Numbered from the stretch's first letter, positions 1 through 9,408 are shown. The stretch: 15,474 nt of DNA from Conoideocrella luteorostrata (GCA_032433595.1 JASWJB010000571.1:1-15474), one strand, 5' to 3'. A program made the numbers and translations. The notes: a model not told the origin generated them from the letters alone.

Positions 1-22
1 CCCCCCCCCCCCCCCCCCCCCC
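1..22. repeat. Poly-C homopolymer at window edge
   Basis: The window opens with 22 consecutive C residues and then turns into ordinary mixed sequence. It is not a telomere repeat of the TTAGGG type. It may be a true homopolymer or a sequencing or assembly artefact, and the sequence alone cannot tell which. Confidence 0.9.
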
Positions 23-949
23 TGATGACAGCATGGCCCATGTCAGTAACATGCTAAATGGCGCATCTGGACGGGAGTAAACGGTATCAATCCATCAACC
101 GATCAATCACGACCGGTCGATCTGATAGATAGTTTAACCTTGGACCATCATCATCGGTCCATTCCACGCGAATTTGCGTTGAAACATCCTTTCCCATTCC
201 GCGGACCGACTAACTAATCCATGCTGAGCCACCATCATGTACCTGCCTGTCCCCATTGCAGCCTCATCACCTTCACCGAAGTTGAAGACATGTCCAGTTC
301 GCCGGGCAGACTCGGCAGATACATATGTTGCTGCTTTTTTTTTGCCGGTATTTCCCCCCCTTCTCATCCTTGTGATCGACACGCCGTGTCGTACCGTACC
401 AGTACCACGGAGGACAGGAGAACACGCCAGCGAGGAGGCGCAATGACGAGTCATCATTGATCGTTTTAAAGCATTCACATTTGGCGGTCGTTGCGATGCC
501 GAAAAAGGTGAGATACCAATAGTGTAGCAGCTAGTTACTGGACTTGACATTAAAACCTATCACGTTCCGATGTTTATTTTACTTTTGCCTGAATTCGTTC
601 TACGAAATGTATTCTCTGTTCTCGACAGCTCTACTCCAAAAGCTACCATACAATACGCTCATCCATGTTCATACTCCACCACCACCTTTTTAACGACCGT
701 GACGCCTGCCCAACATGTGCCGCATATGCTACTAACTAACTAGTACGGAGTACTCCGTACTCTCTCTTCCCATCGGGATGTGGCGGCTTGCGCTACTCGG
801 GAGCTCATCCTCAATGCCACAGGGTCGTAGTAATATCATCCCACCTCTGCTGGTGGCGTTCATCTACACCGGTCCATGATGCAAATCGCTGTTGGGTCGC
901 GGGCAACCACCTGCTTACCACCCTTGTGCATTTCTCCAACCTCCCTACT
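23..949. other. Spacer without a supported gene
   Basis: This stretch lies beyond the stop codon of the threonyl-tRNA synthetase gene and presumably contains its 3' untranslated region. Open frames here (longest 138 codons on the minus strand, 134-550) show no recognisable domain, no convincing splice joins and low-complexity composition, so none is called. The only structured element I see is the 20-bp palindrome at 742-761. Confidence 0.6.
742..761. repeat. Perfect 20-bp palindrome (GTACGGAGTACTCCGTAC core)
   Basis: The sequence AGTACGGAGTACTCCGTACT is its own reverse complement. It is the longest perfect member of a family of related short palindromes found only in the spacers of this window (also near 6599, 9409, 9716, 9991 and 10365). 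It could be a dispersed element footprint or a protein-binding site; the sequence does not decide. Confidence 0.85.
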
Positions 950-3813
950 CTAGAATTTGTTGAGACGTCGTCTCTCATCTTTGAGCTTGATCATGTGATC
1001 CAGAGCCTCCGTCAATGGAATCAGCTCGCCCTTGTTTTGCGTAGCTTGGTCATCGCGGTTTCGGATGTTGACAGTGCGTGACTTTTCCTCCTCGGCTCCA
1101 ACGACTGCGTTTTTTTTAAAAATCTGTTAGCACGTGGATCAATCAATCGTCATGAGACGGATTAAGCTTGGAAAGGGCGGAGAGAAAGGGAGGAAGGGGG
1201 GACGGCCATGTATTATCATGCAAAAATCAAGCCATCTTTTCATGGAAAGACTGTCCCCAAAAACAGAAATCAGGGCTGACCTGACCGATCAGGTGTGACA
1301 GTTCTTATGTCAACCAAGATACCTCCTCTCCCTCTTCCCGCCCTCCTTAACATATTGGTGAGAAACTTACCAAAGATGAAGTTATACTGGTCTAACTGAC
1401 CCGTGCGAATCTTCTTCTGGAACGTGTTGCCAGTGAGGTCGACATCTGCAAAAAGGCCCTTCTCGAAGCACATATTCTGAACCTCCTTGGCATAATCATT
1501 GACAGCAGGCATAACAGGAACCACCAACACTTGTCGAGGGCTGAGCCAGAATGGCCACTTGCCGGCAAAGCTCTCGGTGAGGATACCAATCATGCGCTCG
1601 AAGCTGCCTAGAATAGCACGGTGAATCATAACCGGTCTGGCGTAGCCAAGAGGCAAATCCTCCTCAACCCCGGCCCCTTCAGCGGCGGCCTCATCCTTGC
1701 CCTGGACATATCGAAGCTTGAATCGCTTGGGCAAGTTGAAGTCCAACTGGATCGTGCCGCACTGGAATTCACGTTTTAAGGCGTCGTAGACGGTAATATC
1801 GATCTTGGGACCATAGAAAGCGCCATCGCCGGCGTTTAATTCCCACTGAGAACCAATCTTTTGAGTGAACGAATCCAGCGCACCCTTGAGCTTGTCTTCG
1901 GCCATATCCCATACCGCGACGTCACCAATGAATTTCTCAGGGCGCGTAGACAGCTTTAGCTTAAACTCGAAGTCGAATAGACCGTAGATGCTGTACAAGA
2001 AGTCAAACGCTCCTTCGATTTCCTGCTGGATCTACATTCCTGGAGTTAGCATATCCCCCCAACAACAGAAGAAAATCCACTTGCTCATTCAACGCACCTG
2101 AGCAATCGTGCAAAAGATGTGAGCATCGTCCTGCTGGAATCGACGCACACGAGTAAGACCAGACAGTGCGCCGGAGAACTCGTTTCGATGAAGAACACCA
2201 AAGTCGGCCATGCGCCATGGTAGATCCTTGTACGTGACATCGGAATGAGCAAAGATCCTACAGTGGCCGGGGCAGTTCATGGGCTTCAATCCGAATTGCT
2301 CCTTTTCAACATCAAAAGTGAACATGTTCTCCGCATAGTGGCCCCAGTGACCCGAAGTCTTCCAGAGATCAGACTTGTACATATTTGGAGACATGACTTC
2401 TTGGAAACCTCGTTTTCTGTACTCTCCCTTCATCAGCGTCATTAGAGACTCATAAATGCGGGTGCCGTGAGGCAGCCAGAAGGTAGAACCTGGAGACATC
2501 TCATCAAAGAAGAACAGCTTCTGATCCTGGCCAATCTTGCGGTGGTTGCGCTTGGCAGCCTCCTCGAGGAACTTCTTGTACTCGGCCAGAGCAGTCTTGT
2601 CCGGAAACGCGATACCGGCAATTCGCTGCACAGATTCGTTTTTGCTATCACCCAGCCAGTAAGCAGCAGAGTTCTACGACGCGAGTTAGTCCACATGAGC
2701 TCTGTTCCGTTATATGTAAAACTGTATGGTGCAAAAAAGGGATTCAACTTACTCGGAGCACAGAGAAGGCCTTGATATTTCCGGTATTAGGGACATGAGG
2801 TCCACGGCATAAATCGATGAGCGGCCCACACCGGTAGACGGTAGACTTGGTGCCATCAGGCACACGCTGGCTGATAAAATACTCCTTATACTTGCTGTAC
2901 TTAAACATCTCAAGGAGTTCGTCCTTGGTCATTTCAAGTCGAACAAAGGGCTGCTTCTCCTTGATAATAGAGCTGGCAATGGTCTCGAGTGCCTTCTTGT
3001 CCTCTTCGGCAACAACTTGGCTGGGAGATGTATTAGCAAGCCCACAAGTTTACACATCTACAGTTTAGACACAGCAAGTTCATACCCTTCCATGTTAGCC
3101 ATGTCGTAATAGAAACCCGGGGGTTCCTTGGTGGGGGGACCGTTGCAAAGGTAGCAGCCATAGCGCCTCTCGCAAGCTTCTCCAAGAATATGAGCAGCCG
3201 AGTGCCAGAAAACAGCCTTGCCCTCCTCGCTGTCAAAACTGATCAATTCGAGCTTGCAACTCTTCTCCAAGGGCCTCGTAAGATCCCACAACTCTCCATC
3301 AACCTTGGTGATAACGGTGCGTTCGAGTAGCGACTTGGAAATGCCCTTGGCAATCATAAGAGGCGTCGTCTCCCATGAAGTAACCTTGTGTTCCTTTCCA
3401 TCCGATAGGGTAACTGTGATTTCTTCGCGTGGCTTGGCTATAATCCGTCCAATCTCATATCAGTTAACTTTCCGAGGGGGGGGGGTCGGCGGTTCAGTCG
3501 CAATGCCCACCAACAACTTAGAACTGTCGAATTGAGTACGCACCAGCAAGTTCCGCGTCTTGTCTCGCCTTGACCTTGTCAAAAATGTCTAGTCTGTGTT
3601 GGATATATTCTGGTAGCTCGGGAAGCTACACACTCCAAAGGTTAGCAGCCCTCATTCAATTCTTGCCGTTTGACAGGAGAAAGAAAAACCAGATCATACT
3701 TCGAGACCAGCATTCTTGCCGCCTTTCGGCTGCTTCGCCGGGCGGGAGGGCAAGCTCTGTGCAGCGGGAGCACCCTCCGCCGCTTTGGGAGTATCAACTT
3801 GCTCAGATGACAT
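950..3813 (-). CDS. THS1: Threonyl-tRNA synthetase, cytosolic
   Basis: This class II enzyme charges tRNA-Thr with threonine for cytosolic translation. Seven exons join in frame: 3813-3700, 3625-3544, 3437-3086, 3020-2753, 2673-2098, 2031-1371 and 1104-950, giving 735 residues. Introns have GT..AG ends and mostly CTAAC/CTAAT branch points. A TGS domain begins near residue 70. The editing domain has the HxxxH pair (HSAAH, 144-148) and the CRGPH motif (254-258). The catalytic core has motif 1 after the [11 protein letters not shown] stretch, motif 2 around [12 protein letters not shown], and the zinc ligands C406 (MNCPGH), H457 (DDAHIFC) and H601 ([13 protein letters not shown]). The anticodon-binding domain runs from about 630 to the end. 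The ATG at 3813 has A at -3. The first 60 or so residues do not look like a mitochondrial presequence, so I infer a cytosolic form. The domain assignment is firm; exon edges are hand-derived. Confidence 0.96.
1105..1370 (-). other. Long 3'-terminal intron of the threonyl-tRNA synthetase gene
   Basis: This intron starts GTAAGT at 1370, has a GCTAAC branch point near its end and closes with a GCAG acceptor. At 266 bp it is more than twice as long as any other in this gene (65-106 bp). It splits a valine codon in the conserved FIFVVGAEE stretch of the anticodon-binding domain; removing it adds the last 51 residues. Reading through it gives about 32 unrelated residues and a stop at 1270. It contains a purine-rich stretch on the plus strand around 1165-1203. 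Confidence 0.85.
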
Positions 3814-3907
3814 TGTTTGAAGAAGCAATGATACTCAGGCCAATACTGGTGGATTTCTGGAAAGATGAGGGGCGGTAGTTTTAAAAGTTCGGGCTTTGGG
3901 TCACGGT

Positions 3908-3930
3908 CAGCAGCGGCGGCGGCGGCGGCG
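3908..3930. repeat. CAG2-CGG5 triplet run
   Basis: Two CAG units are followed by five CGG units and a partial one. It lies about 100 bp upstream of the synthetase start codon, in the probable promoter or 5' leader. It is a simple-sequence tract that may vary in length between strains. Confidence 0.8.
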
Positions 3931-3975
3931 TTGCATGGAGGGGCAGGATGCCCTTAAGTGGCATGACGGTGGGGT

Positions 3976-3982
3976 TGACTCA
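3976..3982 (+). promoter_or_regulatory. CPC1/GCN4-type site TGACTCA, proximal
   Basis: This is a perfect TGACTCA, the core recognised by the GCN4/CPC1/CpcA bZIP activators of general amino acid (cross-pathway) control. It lies about 165 bp upstream of the synthetase ATG. Aminoacyl-tRNA synthetase genes are known targets of this pathway in fungi; function here is inferred. Confidence 0.55.
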
Positions 3983-4027
3983 CTGCCACCAAAGGCAAAA
4001 TGCTCGAGGCTGACGGTATTTGTGGGT

Positions 4028-4034
4028 TGAGTCA
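4028..4034 (-). promoter_or_regulatory. CPC1/GCN4-type site, second perfect copy
   Basis: The plus strand reads TGAGTCA, so the minus strand, which is the direction of the synthetase gene, reads TGACTCA. It lies about 215 bp upstream of the ATG and 46 bp from the proximal site. Confidence 0.55.
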
Positions 4035-4143
4035 CCGCTGCGAAAACACCGATACGGGGGCGGTTGATCCTCGGATTGCGCCGAACTAATGCAGATGGGG
4101 GCCGGAAACACCAAAATGACAGTATGACAGCGGCAAGGTGGAT

Positions 4144-4150
4144 TGACTCT
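4144..4150 (+). promoter_or_regulatory. Near-consensus CPC1/GCN4-type site TGACTCT
   Basis: This differs from TGACTCA only in the last base; such variants are tolerated by GCN4-family proteins. It lies about 330 bp upstream of the synthetase ATG. It is weaker evidence alone than as part of the cluster. Confidence 0.35.
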
Positions 4151-4236
4151 GTAACTAAATGAGCAATACAATTACATCTGTCATCATTAATCCATGTTGT
4201 GCCGTAAGCCAGCAATACAACAAGACCCGGCATCGG

Positions 4237-4243
4237 AGAGTCA
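4237..4243 (-). promoter_or_regulatory. Near-consensus CPC1/GCN4-type site, distal
   Basis: The plus strand reads AGAGTCA, so the minus strand reads TGACTCT, the same one-base variant as at 4144-4150. It lies about 425 bp upstream of the synthetase ATG. Confidence 0.3.
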
Positions 4244-4654
4244 GTCAAGGGAGCGCCACACAGAATCCTCTCATAACATATCACTCCAAACAATCTAATG
4301 TCACTATGGATGGCAGTAGACCATCGTATGACACAGAGCATCTTGTGCCCAAATGCTAACATGTATACAGCTGGTTGCAATACCATACTACAATATAGTT
4401 ATCGACAGGCTCGGACAGGCATGGCTGGGGAAACACACAGATCGAATATCCGTCCCAACCGCATGGCTCATCATTGATGAACGAAAAATGCCACTGTAAT
4501 ATGTAATCTCAGGAGTCTTGGACATAATTCCAAGCATATTCGGGTATCATGCTAATTCCAACCCGCCAAAAACGCCGATGAATGCATCCAAACGTCCAAC
4601 TCCAATATGACACACCATCTTGTCATCACAGAACCAAACCCCGAGACCGCCACT

Positions 4655-5594
4655 TCAAATCCCATACCTGGTAACACAATCCTCCCTATGAGTCTCCAAA
4701 CAATTTAACGCGCAAACCCTCGTCCCACACTTCAAACACCTCACCCGTCCCCAGTACCCACAAACTTCGCAAAACACTCTCCTCGGATATTTGTCATCCC
4801 AATTCCCCAACGCGTCCAGATACGGCAATGGAGGTTGCGCCAACAATTTCCGTAACTCGTCGTCCGACGGCATCTCCGGTACACGAGACACGAGCAACGC
4901 ATCATTATCCCCTGGGTGCGCAACAGGCGGCTCATCATAGCTTGGCGGCAACAGGGCAGGTAAGCTGCCGGCTTCAGACATGATGACGTCTTCAGAAGCA
5001 GAAGCAGGCTTGGATGTCAGTGCGACATTGTCCTTCTTGTTACCTCCGGGCCGTTTATTCGATGCTGTTGCAGAGTTTGATTCAGCCAGGGCCTGGAGCG
5101 CGAGATAGTCGTCGAGATGATTGGCAAAGGTCTTTTGCGATTGCATTACTTTCCGGACGTTGGGGGTAAACTTTGTTGCTTGTGCTGTTGGTTTCCGAGA
5201 TGTCAGTGCCAACATTCTTTTTAGAGCTGGGAAGAACAAGAAAAGTAAAAACAAAATAAGATGCGATTAAAACTGCAGGAATGCACATTTGGAGAAGAAA
5301 TCCAGCGTCATGCATGCATCACCCACCTCGTCCGGTCTTCACCGGAAAGGGAATCGTATTATCCCTACTCCCATCTTTCTCCAAAGCCTCCACCTCCTTA
5401 CGAATCTTGGCCTCCTGCCTTGCTGTTAAGTCACTAAGGCTGGGGCCTCCACCAGTCTGATGCCTTGCTCGCTTCCTGTTCGCAGGCTGGATGCCAGCCG
5501 AGCCTGGGCCGATAGTCGTATCGGGTACGTATGCCCATCCAGGCGCAGATGTTGTTCTCGCGCTGGCGAGTTCGATGACGCCGAATTTGTTCAT
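4655..5594 (-). CDS. VPS71: HIT zinc-finger protein, Vps71/ZNHIT1-like SWR1 subunit
   Basis: The product resembles Vps71/Swc6 (ZNHIT1 in animals), a small subunit of the SWR1 chromatin remodeller that exchanges H2A for H2A.Z; it should act in the nucleus. Two exons, 5594-5327 and 5226-4655, join across a 99-bp intron (GTGGGT..CCCAG) to give 279 residues. The C-terminus is a complete HIT finger with eight ligands: C242, C245, C253, C256, C261, C265, H269 and C273. The finger ends only six residues before the stop, as in ZNHIT1. A basic region with RKRAR follows residue 40 and could be a nuclear localisation signal. A conserved-looking stretch around residues 104-130 (KFTPNVRKVM to LDDYLALQALAE) precedes a low-complexity linker. 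The ATG at 5594 has A at -3. Other HIT-finger families (Hit1, Bcd1) carry the finger at the N-terminus, which argues against them. Confidence 0.88.
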
Positions 5595-5939
5595 GGTGCG
5601 ATTTGGTAGGCCAGAATGGCGCTTTGGGCTAGAGATTGACCATGAGATGACGGGGGTTGGTTTCTCAAGAGATCAAACGTGGGAAAATAGTGCGTGTTGA
5701 GAGTCGCGTGTCCGTACGTTTCACTGGTGTACGGCCGGCAGCTACGCAAACAAGCCGGGAAAATCCGCCACCACGGCCACAGCAGCTTCTACAGCGGAGC
5801 GATCCAATCAAGCGGGTCCAATTCCAACCGCCTCCAGCAACTCGCCTCCCAAGGCACCCGTGGCATCGTCAAGCTCATCTCTCCACGCCACTCCTCCAAC
5901 CTCCGACGCACACTCTTCCAAAACCTCACAACGTTCGCC
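5595..5939. promoter_or_regulatory. Divergent promoter between VPS71 and the small mitochondrial protein gene
   Basis: The two start codons face away from each other across 345 bp, so both promoters must sit here or overlap. A CCAATCA box, the HAP-complex consensus, lies at 5804-5810, about 135 bp upstream of the mitochondrial protein's ATG. HAP sites are frequent before respiratory and mitochondrial genes in fungi, but one box is weak evidence. The plus strand is open in the frame of the small gene back to at least 5694 without an upstream ATG in that frame. Confidence 0.5.
5804..5810 (+). promoter_or_regulatory. CCAATCA box
   Basis: This is a perfect CCAATCA in the orientation of the plus-strand gene, at a typical distance for HAP2/3/5 (CBC) binding. 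Binding is inferred only. Confidence 0.35.
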
Positions 5940-6470
5940 ATGTTGGGAACCTCAAGACTCATCTTCAGCACGGCCCGTGCCATGGGGGCTCGTACCTTCA
6001 GCACATCCGCCCGACGACTGGCCGATGCGCCTCTCCCAGCTAAGAGGCCCATGGGAGCTTTCCGCGGAGGGTAAGCAACCGCAATACAAAAAAACAGCTC
6101 TGGCCTCAACTGGCGTCCAAGACAAATTGCGTTACCTGTAGCTGGAATTGATCTGTACTAACGCGCAAGGGTTTAAATATATAGACTGTTCGGCTTCTTG
6201 TTCGGCTCGGTCCTTGCCAGCAGCGCCGTGTACACGTACCTTCTCCAGGAGTACAGAGCTTCCAACGATTTGCTCACTGAGGATATTTATGTTCGTCTCC
6301 CCCGTTCTTAATGCGGCGCCGGCCCTATCGATACATCATCTGCAAATTGAGATTGACAGTTTGACTTGGTTCCGACTAACCCGCAATCGTGGCAGACCCT
6401 GCAAGCTTCCGTCACCCGCTTGACGAATTACGTAAAGGCCCTCGAACAAAGACTGCCGGAGAAAAAATAA
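5940..6470 (+). CDS. Small mitochondrial single-pass membrane protein, unassigned
   Basis: I do not recognise this family. Three exons, 5940-6070, 6185-6290 and 6396-6470, join in frame to 103 residues. Intron 1 has GTAAGC, a perfect TACTAAC branch point (6156-6162) and a TATAG acceptor. Intron 2 starts with the less usual GTTCGT, has a GACTAAC branch point and ends GGCAG. Residues 1-35 look like a mitochondrial presequence: rich in Arg, Ser and Ala, no acidic residue before position 29, and a possible processing site around RTFS (18-21). Residues 43-64 are glycine-rich and hydrophobic (GGLFGFLFGSVLASS), fitting one membrane span with small-residue packing. Residues 68-100 are polar with leucine spacing suggestive of a short coiled coil. 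A small mitochondrial inner-membrane or assembly protein is the likely role. Coding status is well supported by the two consensus introns; function is open. Confidence 0.8.
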
Positions 6471-6598
6471 ATGTGTGATGAGGGTGTTTTGTGAGGATTT
6501 TTAAGGACTGCCAGTCATGAACTGAGGCCGTCGCTTGTTTTTCTCCCGGATGGAAGTCGTCGAATGATGCGTGGTGTACCCCAATCTTTACTAGTATC

Positions 6599-6608
6599 TA
6601 CGGAGTAC
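6599..6608. repeat. Partial copy of the TACGGAGTAC palindrome
   Basis: TACGGAGTAC is followed by TACG instead of TCCGTA, so the right half is decayed. It lies in the convergent spacer downstream of the small mitochondrial gene. Confidence 0.6.
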
Positions 6609-6837
6609 TACGCTTGTAATAACATCCAAAACTCAACAATTGATATAAATTCAATGTGATTGCACACGTAGTAAAATGATACATAAAACAGCAAGTGAAA
6701 GTTGAAACATAATATTACTGGTTGTATTGCATCCACGTACGGAATATTTATTACACAGAAACTATCAGGCTTGGTCTTCAAGCTAGCCCAGATCAGACAT
6801 ATGCCCGGGATATTCATAAAGGGCATATTTTCCTTCC

Positions 6838-6860
6838 TTTTTTTTAAGAAAAAAAAAAAA
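6838..6860. other. T8/A12 tract downstream of the PDI stop codon
   Basis: Eight T, the three bases AAG and twelve A form an almost perfect oligo(T)-oligo(A) inverted repeat about 20 bp past the PDI stop codon. It could form a weak hairpin in either transcript. In a eukaryote it is more likely part of the 3' untranslated region or poly(A) region than a terminator in the bacterial sense. Confidence 0.5.
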
Positions 6861-6879
6861 CTACATTTTCATCACAAAT

Positions 6880-8541
6880 TTACAACTCATCATGGTCCTC
6901 TTCGTCCTTCTTCTCATCGGTAGACTTCTTCTCCTCCTTCTTCTCAGAAGCAGCCGGGGCAGCCTCGGTATCCTCCTCCTTGAATGAAACAACAGCCTTG
7001 TGCTTGCCGTTCTCCTCGATGAACTTGATAAGGTCCTCGACAGTGCGAGCTCCGTTGTAGGTGATGGGAGCGTCCTTCTTGCCAGCGGGGAACAGCTTAA
7101 TGGTAGGGAAGCCGGAGACTTCATCAGGAACGTCATTGGCAGTGGCATCAACCTTGGCGATGACGACCTTGTCCTTGAACTCGCTCTTCTTGTAAGCCTC
7201 ACCGAGCTGATCATACTTGGGGGCCAAAGCCTTGCAGTGGCCACACCAGGGGGCGTAGAACTCAACCAGGACATCCTTCTTGTCATCCAGAACAATCTGG
7301 TCGTAGTTCTTGGCGACAATGATAGAAACAGGGCCATCCTGGTTCTCAGGGATGGGCTCAGACTTGATGCTGGGCTCAATCTTGCCAGCGTCGTAATCGT
7401 CAGCGAACTTGGCAATGGCATCTTGAGTGATCTTCTTTTCCTGATCGAAGGGGTATTTCTTGTTCTTAACAGTCTCGTGGATGGCGAAGGCAGGGAACTT
7501 GTCAGTCTTGAGGTTCAGGTTTCCGGCGTGAGCACCGAAAGACTTGGCGTCAATGGTAGCGAAGTTGATCTTGCCCTTGTACTTCTCGGCAACGGGCTTG
7601 AGTTCCTTGCTCAAGCTGTCACGCTCCTCCTGAGTCTCGGCGAAGATGTAGGCAAGAGGAATACCAGCAGACATGTAGTCAGCGTAGGTCTCGGGACCAA
7701 CCTCACCGATGAGAGGGGTGGCAGATGTCTTGGCGAACTTCTCAATGGCCTCAACCTCGAACTTCTCGGAGAAGACGTTCTTGCCCTCATCGAATGACTT
7801 GTACAGAACAATGGAGGGGAATTTGACGCCCTCGGCCTCAGCAACGGCGGCGTCATTGACACCACCGAACAGGTAGTTATCGCGAAGCTTCTCAGCAATG
7901 CCGGTGAAAGTCTCGTTGGAGGCCTTGTCATCGGCGGCGATGTAGGCAACAAGGACGACCTTGTCGGCAGTCTTGAAATCTGGGAGGGTATCCTTGGCCA
8001 GGATAGAGACGGCAGGCAGCGACTGCTTCACCATGTAAGAGGTGATAGCAGCAGCCTTGCGCTGGCCATTGTAGGGAGCGACGTTTTCAAGGCCACGGAA
8101 GACCTTAAGGGTGGGGTATCCCTCGACACCGTGCTTCTGGCAGAGGTCGGCTTCCTCAGTGCAGTCAACCTTGGCAAGCTTGATGTTCTTCTCCTTCAGC
8201 GTGGTAGCAGCCTCCTCGTACTCGGGGGCGAGAGCCTTGCAGTGTCCGCACCAGGGAGCGTAGACTATACGGCCAATTCAAGTCAGCGTTTAGGGAGCTT
8301 ACAAATAGGTTTTCTCGCCACCATGGCACAAAACCGGCGGCGATCTTTGAGGGGGCGGACAAGCAACAGATCGCAGGGAGAGAATAGAAATAGACTTACA
8401 CTCAGCGAGGGTCAGAGGGTTCTCCTTGACGAACGCCTCGAAGGTCTTCTCTGTGAGCTGGTGGACATCAGACTTGTCCTCGGCAGCGGCCAGAGAAGCA
8501 AAGGCGGCCAAGAGGCCGTAGGCAATCTTCTGGTGATGCAT
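6880..8541 (-). CDS. PDI1: Protein disulfide isomerase, ER lumen
   Basis: The enzyme forms and rearranges disulfides in secretory proteins. Two exons, 8541-8400 and 8264-6880, join across a 135-bp intron (GTAAGT, CGCTGAC branch point, TATAG) to 508 residues, the usual length for fungal PDI. The join restores the Phe of FYAPWCGHC, so the intron sits just before the first active site. Residues 1-20 are a signal peptide (GLLAAFASLAAA). The a domain has C53-G-H-C56 and the a' domain C388-G-H-C391, both followed by KALAP; cis-Pro loops occur in YPTLKVF and FPTIKLF. The b and b' domains lie between, about 135-350. The tail after about 470 is charged and ends in HDEL, the ER retrieval signal. The ATG at 8541 has G at -3. 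The gene starts into a pyrimidine-rich leader. I see no missing residue. Confidence 0.97.
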
Positions 8542-8780
8542 TACGTGAAGTTCGCCAGGTAAAGCTAAGCTAGATCGGCAGCGAAGTGAAATTCAAAGGA
8601 AAAAGATGAAGACCTTTTCCAAAACCCAGTCTATAAGCCACAAGAATGATACAAAGAGGCTAATGGGGATGGGGGATGAAGAGAGGGATGGGAAGATTGT
8701 TGTGAGAAAGGTCGAATGGGGGAGGTTTTGTACCTTGGAGACAGACCAAGCCAAAGGCGAGAGACGCGGCTGAGTCCAAT
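8542..8780 (-). promoter_or_regulatory. Probable PDI1 leader and core promoter
   Basis: Read on the minus strand, this stretch contains several pyrimidine-rich blocks (about 8590-8610 and 8642-8705), common around transcription starts of strongly expressed fungal genes. I found no convincing TATA box. No clear unfolded-protein-response element (Hac1/HacA type) was found by eye. Confidence 0.4.
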
Positions 8781-9408
8781 TGAACAAGTGTCCCTTTATC
8801 CCCAGGGACAAGCTAAAATGCTGGATGCGACTAGTGCCTGCAGCCGCTTCACCTTCCGCACAGCTAAGCAGCGCAGCTTACTTAGCAGCCGTGGAGCTTT
8901 CGGTGGCGGCACCCAGCCCAGCCGTAGAGCCATCCATCCAGCTAGCCAACGATAGACGCCACTGGCATCCACAACCACCCATAACGCCACTAAAAGTGGG
9001 TAATACATATGTACGGAGCACAGACAAGACGGTGGAGGGGATGGCTGATGGATGCCAACTAAACTGGTCGCTGACTGCTGGTTGTTTGCTGCCAGTTTAA
9101 AAGTGTATCAAGTTAAAATGTCGGACTGTCCGTCAGAACGATCACACCCGAAGTCCAATAGTCTTCAAAGTAGTACAAACTGGTGTTGCGCAGTGCAATG
9201 CCGAGCTGACAGGTGCCATCCATTCCATCCTGCGTAAGTACTACAAGTACATGACAGGTCGCGCGCTCTTTATTTGCGGGGGTGCTCTCTTGCCAGGTGT
9301 TAATTGCTCTCCAACGACTCTGAATCCTTTCCCACCACTGTCTGTGCTGGTCTGGATGATCATCCGCGGACAAGCCACCAGTCAGCGTGCTCCTTACCGT
9401 CTTTGCAT

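Larger units (their letters stand above)
3814..4654. promoter_or_regulatory. Spacer with threonyl-tRNA synthetase promoter and VPS71 3' flank
   Basis: Both flanking genes are on the minus strand, so this 841-bp spacer should hold the synthetase promoter next to 3813 and the 3' untranslated region of the HIT-finger gene next to 4655. It contains a short CAG/CGG triplet run and a cluster of bZIP-type sites, listed separately. A 159-codon minus-strand open frame (3907-4386) has no recognisable domain and overlaps the promoter elements, so it is not called. Confidence 0.6.
6471..6879. other. Convergent 3' spacer
   Basis: This 409-bp stretch separates the ends of two convergent genes and should contain both 3' untranslated regions. 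It is AT-rich, holds a half-palindrome of the TACGGAGTAC family at 6599-6608 and a T-run/A-run pair at 6838-6860. No gene is seen. Confidence 0.65.

Noticed and set aside
134..550. 138-codon minus-strand open frame in the first spacer
   Set aside because: It starts with ATG, but the composition is low-complexity (Met, Ser and Arg clusters), with no domain and no splice-supported extension. A real lineage-specific gene cannot be excluded.
3907..4386. 159-codon minus-strand open frame upstream of the synthetase gene
   Set aside because: It has no domain, ends in an arginine run produced by the CGG repeat, and overlaps the promoter elements.
5694..5939. Stop-free extension upstream of the small mitochondrial protein
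   Set aside because: There is no in-frame ATG upstream of 5940, and the presequence-like N-terminus begins exactly at the ATG at 5940.
7000..7797. 265-codon plus-strand open frame opposite PDI1
   Set aside because: It is an antisense shadow of a strongly codon-biased gene. Its Leu/Val-rich translation mirrors the PDI codons and shows no domain.
8542..9000. Possible unfolded-protein-response element before PDI1
   Set aside because: An ACAAGTGTCCC-like stretch near 8783-8793 resembles Hac1/HacA sites only loosely and does not fit the published spacing of the consensus, so it was not called.
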